Source: Pseudomonas sp. ATCC PTA-122608 (lineage in GTDB: Bacteria; Pseudomonadota; Gammaproteobacteria; Pseudomonadales; Pseudomonadaceae). Taken from it: a stretch of DNA of 41,438 nucleotides. The notes below the pieces were generated by a model. That model was given only the letters and a program-made list of their open reading frames with translations, had not been told where the DNA came from and did not search any database. The position numbers were made by a program, and so were the translations under genes. The DNA is taken from positions 1-41,438 of the forward strand of contig NZ_LPNO01000012.1 in assembly GCF_001952855.1 (NCBI RefSeq), read 5' to 3'. Shown here one piece after another: positions 41,378 through 41,438 of the stretch. Numbering within the stretch: position 1 is the first letter of the stretch; every line of letters starts with the position of its first letter.

Positions 41378-41438
41378 TGAAACTGAGTTTGGTGCTCTTG
41401 CTGAAAAAACGCATCATCTCATTCTGGAGGCGCTTCGC

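Noticed and set aside
1..41438. CRISPR array, prophage, integron or insertion sequence
   Set aside because: No regularly spaced direct repeats, no cas, integrase, transposase or phage structural genes seen on either strand.

Overview
The window is about 41 kb of high-GC chromosome from a Pseudomonas, most likely of the P. fluorescens group. The evidence is the 5S rRNA sequence, the gene order mksFEB / holD-rimI / acidic protein / can, which I recall being similar in P. aeruginosa, the strong GC3 bias that opens long antisense frames, and many REP-type palindromes of the kind typical of fluorescent pseudomonads. I see no insertion sequence, prophage, integron or CRISPR array.

Layout. 1-240: end of an rRNA operon (23S-5S spacer, 5S rRNA, terminator). 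357-3922: a three-gene operon of two PqiA-like membrane proteins and a six-domain MCE protein, i.e. an inner-to-outer-membrane lipid transport system whose LetA-like part is split in two. 4094-8920 (minus): MksF-MksE-MksB condensin, with no MksG/JetD nuclease gene beside it. 9088-10309 (plus): probable DNA polymerase III psi subunit (holD) overlapping rimI. The 167-bp gap between mksF and holD carries two perfect DnaA-box sequences. 10430-12152: acidic conserved protein, beta-carbonic anhydrase and a SET-domain protein. 12324-15316 (minus): a Tat-exported phosphoesterase and a secreted protein of unknown function. 15475-16106: a HEPN/MNT toxin-antitoxin pair. 16130-20497: three carriers (AtoE, an MFS symporter, GntP).

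20715-34177 is a metal-resistance and envelope block: CzcD, an orphan CzcR-type regulator, CzcC-CzcB-CzcA, a second CzcR with its kinase CzcS, a 61-residue exported peptide, an OprD-family porin, a DUF2790 exported protein and a cytosolic PAS-PAS chemoreceptor. The small peptide and the porin share an upstream sequence block, which suggests joint control. 34232-41065 holds ordinary accessory and housekeeping genes: flavin reductase, LysR regulator with a divergent MFS exporter, AraC regulator, a DUF2975/YozG-type membrane-protein/HTH pair, LysE exporter and DdlA. The last 400 bases hold a truncated NadS-like antitoxin remnant and half of a REP element.

How the parts work together: the czc genes form an efflux system (CzcD moves metal from cytoplasm to periplasm, CzcCBA from periplasm to outside) with two response regulators and one kinase visible. 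The condensin operon and the psi-subunit gene start back to back and may share a replication-linked control region. Nothing here is a clearly new system. The best candidates for something under-described are the split LetAB-like transporter with a triplicated two-domain unit, the DnaA-box-bearing mksF/holD promoter region, the shared upstream block of the small peptide and porin, and the perfect palindrome upstream of the SET-domain gene.
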